This document shows positions 6,273-7,881 of a DNA stretch of 7,881 nt, piece after piece (the stretch's first letter is position 1; each line of letters starts with the position of its first letter). The notes under the pieces were generated by a model. That model did not search any database and was not told the origin of the DNA. It worked only from the letters and a program-made list of their open reading frames with translations. Made by a program: the position numbers and the translations under genes. The DNA comes from CAMBDR01 sp046597185 (lineage in GTDB: Bacteria > Pseudomonadota > Gammaproteobacteria > Burkholderiales > Burkholderiaceae_D): NCBI GenBank assembly GCA_046597185.1, contig JBKJLF010000628.1, forward strand, positions 1 through 7,881. The letters are read 5' to 3'.

Positions 6273-7115
6273 ATGCAGCCCATGGATATGTTGATTTTGT
6301 TGAAGGCCCTGATCATGGGCATCGTCGAAGGTTTAACCGAATTTTTACCGATTTCTTCGACCGGGCATTTGATCTTGACCGGGAGTTTATTGAACTTCAC
6401 GGGCGAAAAAATCAAGACCTTTGAGATTGTGATACAAGCCGGGGCGATTTTTGCCGTCTGTTGGGAATACCGCGCGCGCATTGCCAGCGTGCTGGGTGGT
6501 TTGGGTAGCGACAAAACGGCGCAGCGCTTTGCAGTAAATGTGGTGGTGGCGTTTTTGCCAGCGGCGGTATTGGGGGTGTTATTCAGCAAAAAAATCAAAC
6601 AGTATTTGTTTGCGCCGGTTCCGGTGGCATTGGCGTTTATTATTGGCGCATTCATCATTTTATGGGCAGAAGCGCGCCAGCGCGCCAACAAGGGGCAGGC
6701 ACGGGTGGAAGAGGTTGATCAAATGAGTTTGAACGATGCGGTCAAAGTCGGGCTGGCCCAGGCGTTTGCCTTGATCCCTGGCACCAGCCGTTCTGGCGCA
6801 ACCATTATTGGTGGCATGTTGTTTGGCTTGTCGCGCAAGGCGGCAACTGAATTCTCTTTCTTTTTGGCTATTCCCACGCTGTTGGGTGCGACCGTGTATT
6901 CGCTATATAAATCACGCGACTTGCTGTCGATGGCCGATTTACCCATGTTTGGCGTGGGTGGTGTGGCCGCGTTTATCTCGGCGTTTTTTTGCGTGCGCTG
7001 GTTGTTGCGCTATATCAGCAGCCATGATTTTTCGATCTTTGCCTGGTATCGCATTGCCTTTGGCATCGTGGTGCTGGCGACCGCGTGGAGCGGAGTCGTG
7101 AAGTGGGCGGCCTGA
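6273..7115 (+). CDS. uppP: Undecaprenyl-diphosphatase UppP (BacA family)
   Basis: The 280-aa integral membrane enzyme removes a phosphate from undecaprenyl diphosphate, recycling the carrier lipid for peptidoglycan and other cell-surface polymers; the family gives bacitracin resistance when overproduced. Both signature regions are intact: EGLTEFLPISSTGH (19-32), giving the catalytic glutamates E19 and E23 plus S28, S29 and H32, and PGTSRSG (169-175) with the essential R173. Hydrophobic segments around 86-104, 116-132, 193-211, 224-242 and 256-275 fit a polytopic inner-membrane protein of normal length (usually about 265-280). The start could be ATG 6273, 6282 or 6288 (MQPMDML); none has a strong ribosome binding site, only GGA before 6273. 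I keep 6273 as the longest. It follows the lipoprotein gene by 44 bp, and its TGA overlaps the next ATG by one base (TGATG), suggesting coupling to the hydrolase gene. Confidence 0.97.
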   Translation: MQPMDMLILLKALIMGIVEGLTEFLPISSTGHLILTGSLLNFTGEKIKTFEIVIQAGAIFAVCWEYRARIASVLGGLGSDKTAQRFAVNVVVAFLPAAVLGVLFSKKIKQYLFAPVPVALAFIIGAFIILWAEARQRANKGQARVEEVDQMSLNDAVKVGLAQAFALIPGTSRSGATIIGGMLFGLSRKAATEFSFFLAIPTLLGATVYSLYKSRDLLSMADLPMFGVGGVAAFISAFFCVRWLLRYISSHDFSIFAWYRIAFGIVVLATAWSGVVKWAA

Positions 7116-7881
7116 TGCGCTGCGCCGCCCTGGGCTTGGCCCTCGTGGTCGCCACCGGACTGGCTCGGGCGCAGGTACCGGTGGGCTTTCCGTCCCTGGA
7201 GGACGCCAAGCTACAGATTGCTGCGCATTGGTTCGCCGCCGACACCGCGGAGCCGAGCCCGGCCGTGATCGGCCTGCACGGCTGCAATGGCCTGTCCGAC
7301 GCGAAAGGGCAACTGCGGGGTACCTGGCGGCGTCATGCGGGCCATTTCAACGCCGAACGCATGCACTTCCTCGTGGTTGACAGTTTCGGCCCGCGTGGTC
7401 TGCAATCCGTCTGCGAGATCCCCAACAACCGCCGCACCATCGACGACGAGATGCGTCGGGGCGATGTGTTTGCCGCGATGAAGTGGCTTGCCGCGCAGCC
7501 CGGGGTCGATGCGTCGCGGATCGTGGTGGCCGGCTGGTCGCATGGTGCCCAGGCCGTGCTGAGCACGTTGGATGCGACCGACCCGACGGTGCAGGCGCAG
7601 CCGGTGAAGCCGCGCGCCGCGGTCGCGTTCTATCCTGGGTGCGCCAAATTCAATCGGATGCACCACTATGAAATTTCAGCCCCGCTGCTGGTGATGATCG
7701 GTGAGTTGGACGACTGGACGCCCGCCGCGCCCTGCGCCGCACTGGCCCGCCGCCTGGGAAAGCCGGGACAGCCGGCTTTCGAGTTGACGGTTTATCCCGG
7801 CAGCTATCACGCATTCGACAGCCCGGCTCCGGTGAGGGTGCGCGAGAACGTCGGCAACATTCGCAGCGGCAGGGCGACCGT
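7115..7881 (+). CDS. Secreted dienelactone-hydrolase-like alpha/beta hydrolase, 3' end cut off
   Basis: The frame is open from ATG 7115 to the window edge (255 full codons, no stop). The N-terminus MRCAALGLALVVATGLARAQ is a Sec signal with likely cleavage after ARA, so the enzyme should be periplasmic or secreted. The alpha/beta-hydrolase parts appear in order: oxyanion-hole HGCNG (55-59), nucleophile elbow GWSHG with Ser142 (140-144), an acid residue in GELDDWTP (D199 or D200), and His232 in YHAF. This pattern fits the dienelactone hydrolase family, though the nucleophile is Ser and not the Cys of classical DLH; many family members in secreted groups have Ser. Substrate is unknown; an ester or similar acyl bond is expected. 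The start overlaps the uppP stop by one base. GC is much higher than to the left (43 of 60 bases at 7141-7200 against 32 of 60 at 6961-7020), which suggests horizontal acquisition or a join in the assembly. Confidence 0.85.
   Translation, partial: MRCAALGLALVVATGLARAQVPVGFPSLEDAKLQIAAHWFAADTAEPSPAVIGLHGCNGLSDAKGQLRGTWRRHAGHFNAERMHFLVVDSFGPRGLQSVCEIPNNRRTIDDEMRRGDVFAAMKWLAAQPGVDASRIVVAGWSHGAQAVLSTLDATDPTVQAQPVKPRAAVAFYPGCAKFNRMHHYEISAPLLVMIGELDDWTPAAPCAALARRLGKPGQPAFELTVYPGSYHAFDSPAPVRVRENVGNIRSGRAT

Noticed and set aside
7211..7666. Minus-strand open frame of 151 codons
   Set aside because: Long antisense frames are expected in high-GC DNA. The plus-strand hydrolase has the full catalytic pattern and a signal peptide, so it takes precedence.

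Overview
The window looks like a chromosomal segment of a Gram-negative proteobacterium of moderate GC, most likely a betaproteobacterium (Neisseriales or Burkholderiales type). The basis is the secreted proteins with Sec-type signals, a YceB-like lipoprotein, UppP with the proteobacterial EGLTEFLPISSTGH motif, and a CrgA/DmlR-type LysR regulator. This placement is inferred from protein style, not from a marker gene. I see no rRNA, tRNA, CRISPR array, insertion sequence, phage gene or replication origin.

Layout. Positions 1-458 carry, on the minus strand, what looks like a partial and frame-disrupted gene leaving the left edge. Next come two minus-strand genes in series: a secreted DUF885-family metallopeptidase (455-2311) and, upstream of it, a LysR-type regulator (2406-3293). 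The 268-bp gap 3294-3561 is a divergent control region. It holds promoter-like elements for both directions, a T-N11-A dyad lying across the rightward promoter, and ten tandem 10-bp units just before the ribosome binding site of the next gene. That gene (3562-4569, plus) is a medium-chain reductase of the CurA / leukotriene B4 12-hydroxydehydrogenase group. It converges on a minus-strand periplasmic substrate-binding-type protein (4622-5488), and a hairpin sits in the 52-bp gap. After a second divergent gap (5489-5655), three plus-strand genes follow: a DUF1439/YceB-like lipoprotein (5656-6228), undecaprenyl-diphosphatase uppP (6273-7115) and a secreted dienelactone-hydrolase-like alpha/beta hydrolase (7115 to beyond the right edge).

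How the genes relate. The LysR gene and the CurA-like reductase form a classic divergent regulator/target pair, and the dyad between them is the natural candidate operator. The regulator may share a transcript with the peptidase. UppP recycles the undecaprenyl carrier lipid for cell-wall synthesis, and its lipoprotein neighbour is also an envelope protein. The hydrolase overlaps uppP by one base (TGATG) but has much higher GC than everything to its left, so it looks like a recent arrival, or an assembly join that needs ruling out.

I found no convincing new multi-gene system. The strongest unusual signals are the 10-bp repeat array in the divergent promoter, the dyad over the promoter, the abrupt GC step at 7115, and the disrupted open frame at the left end.
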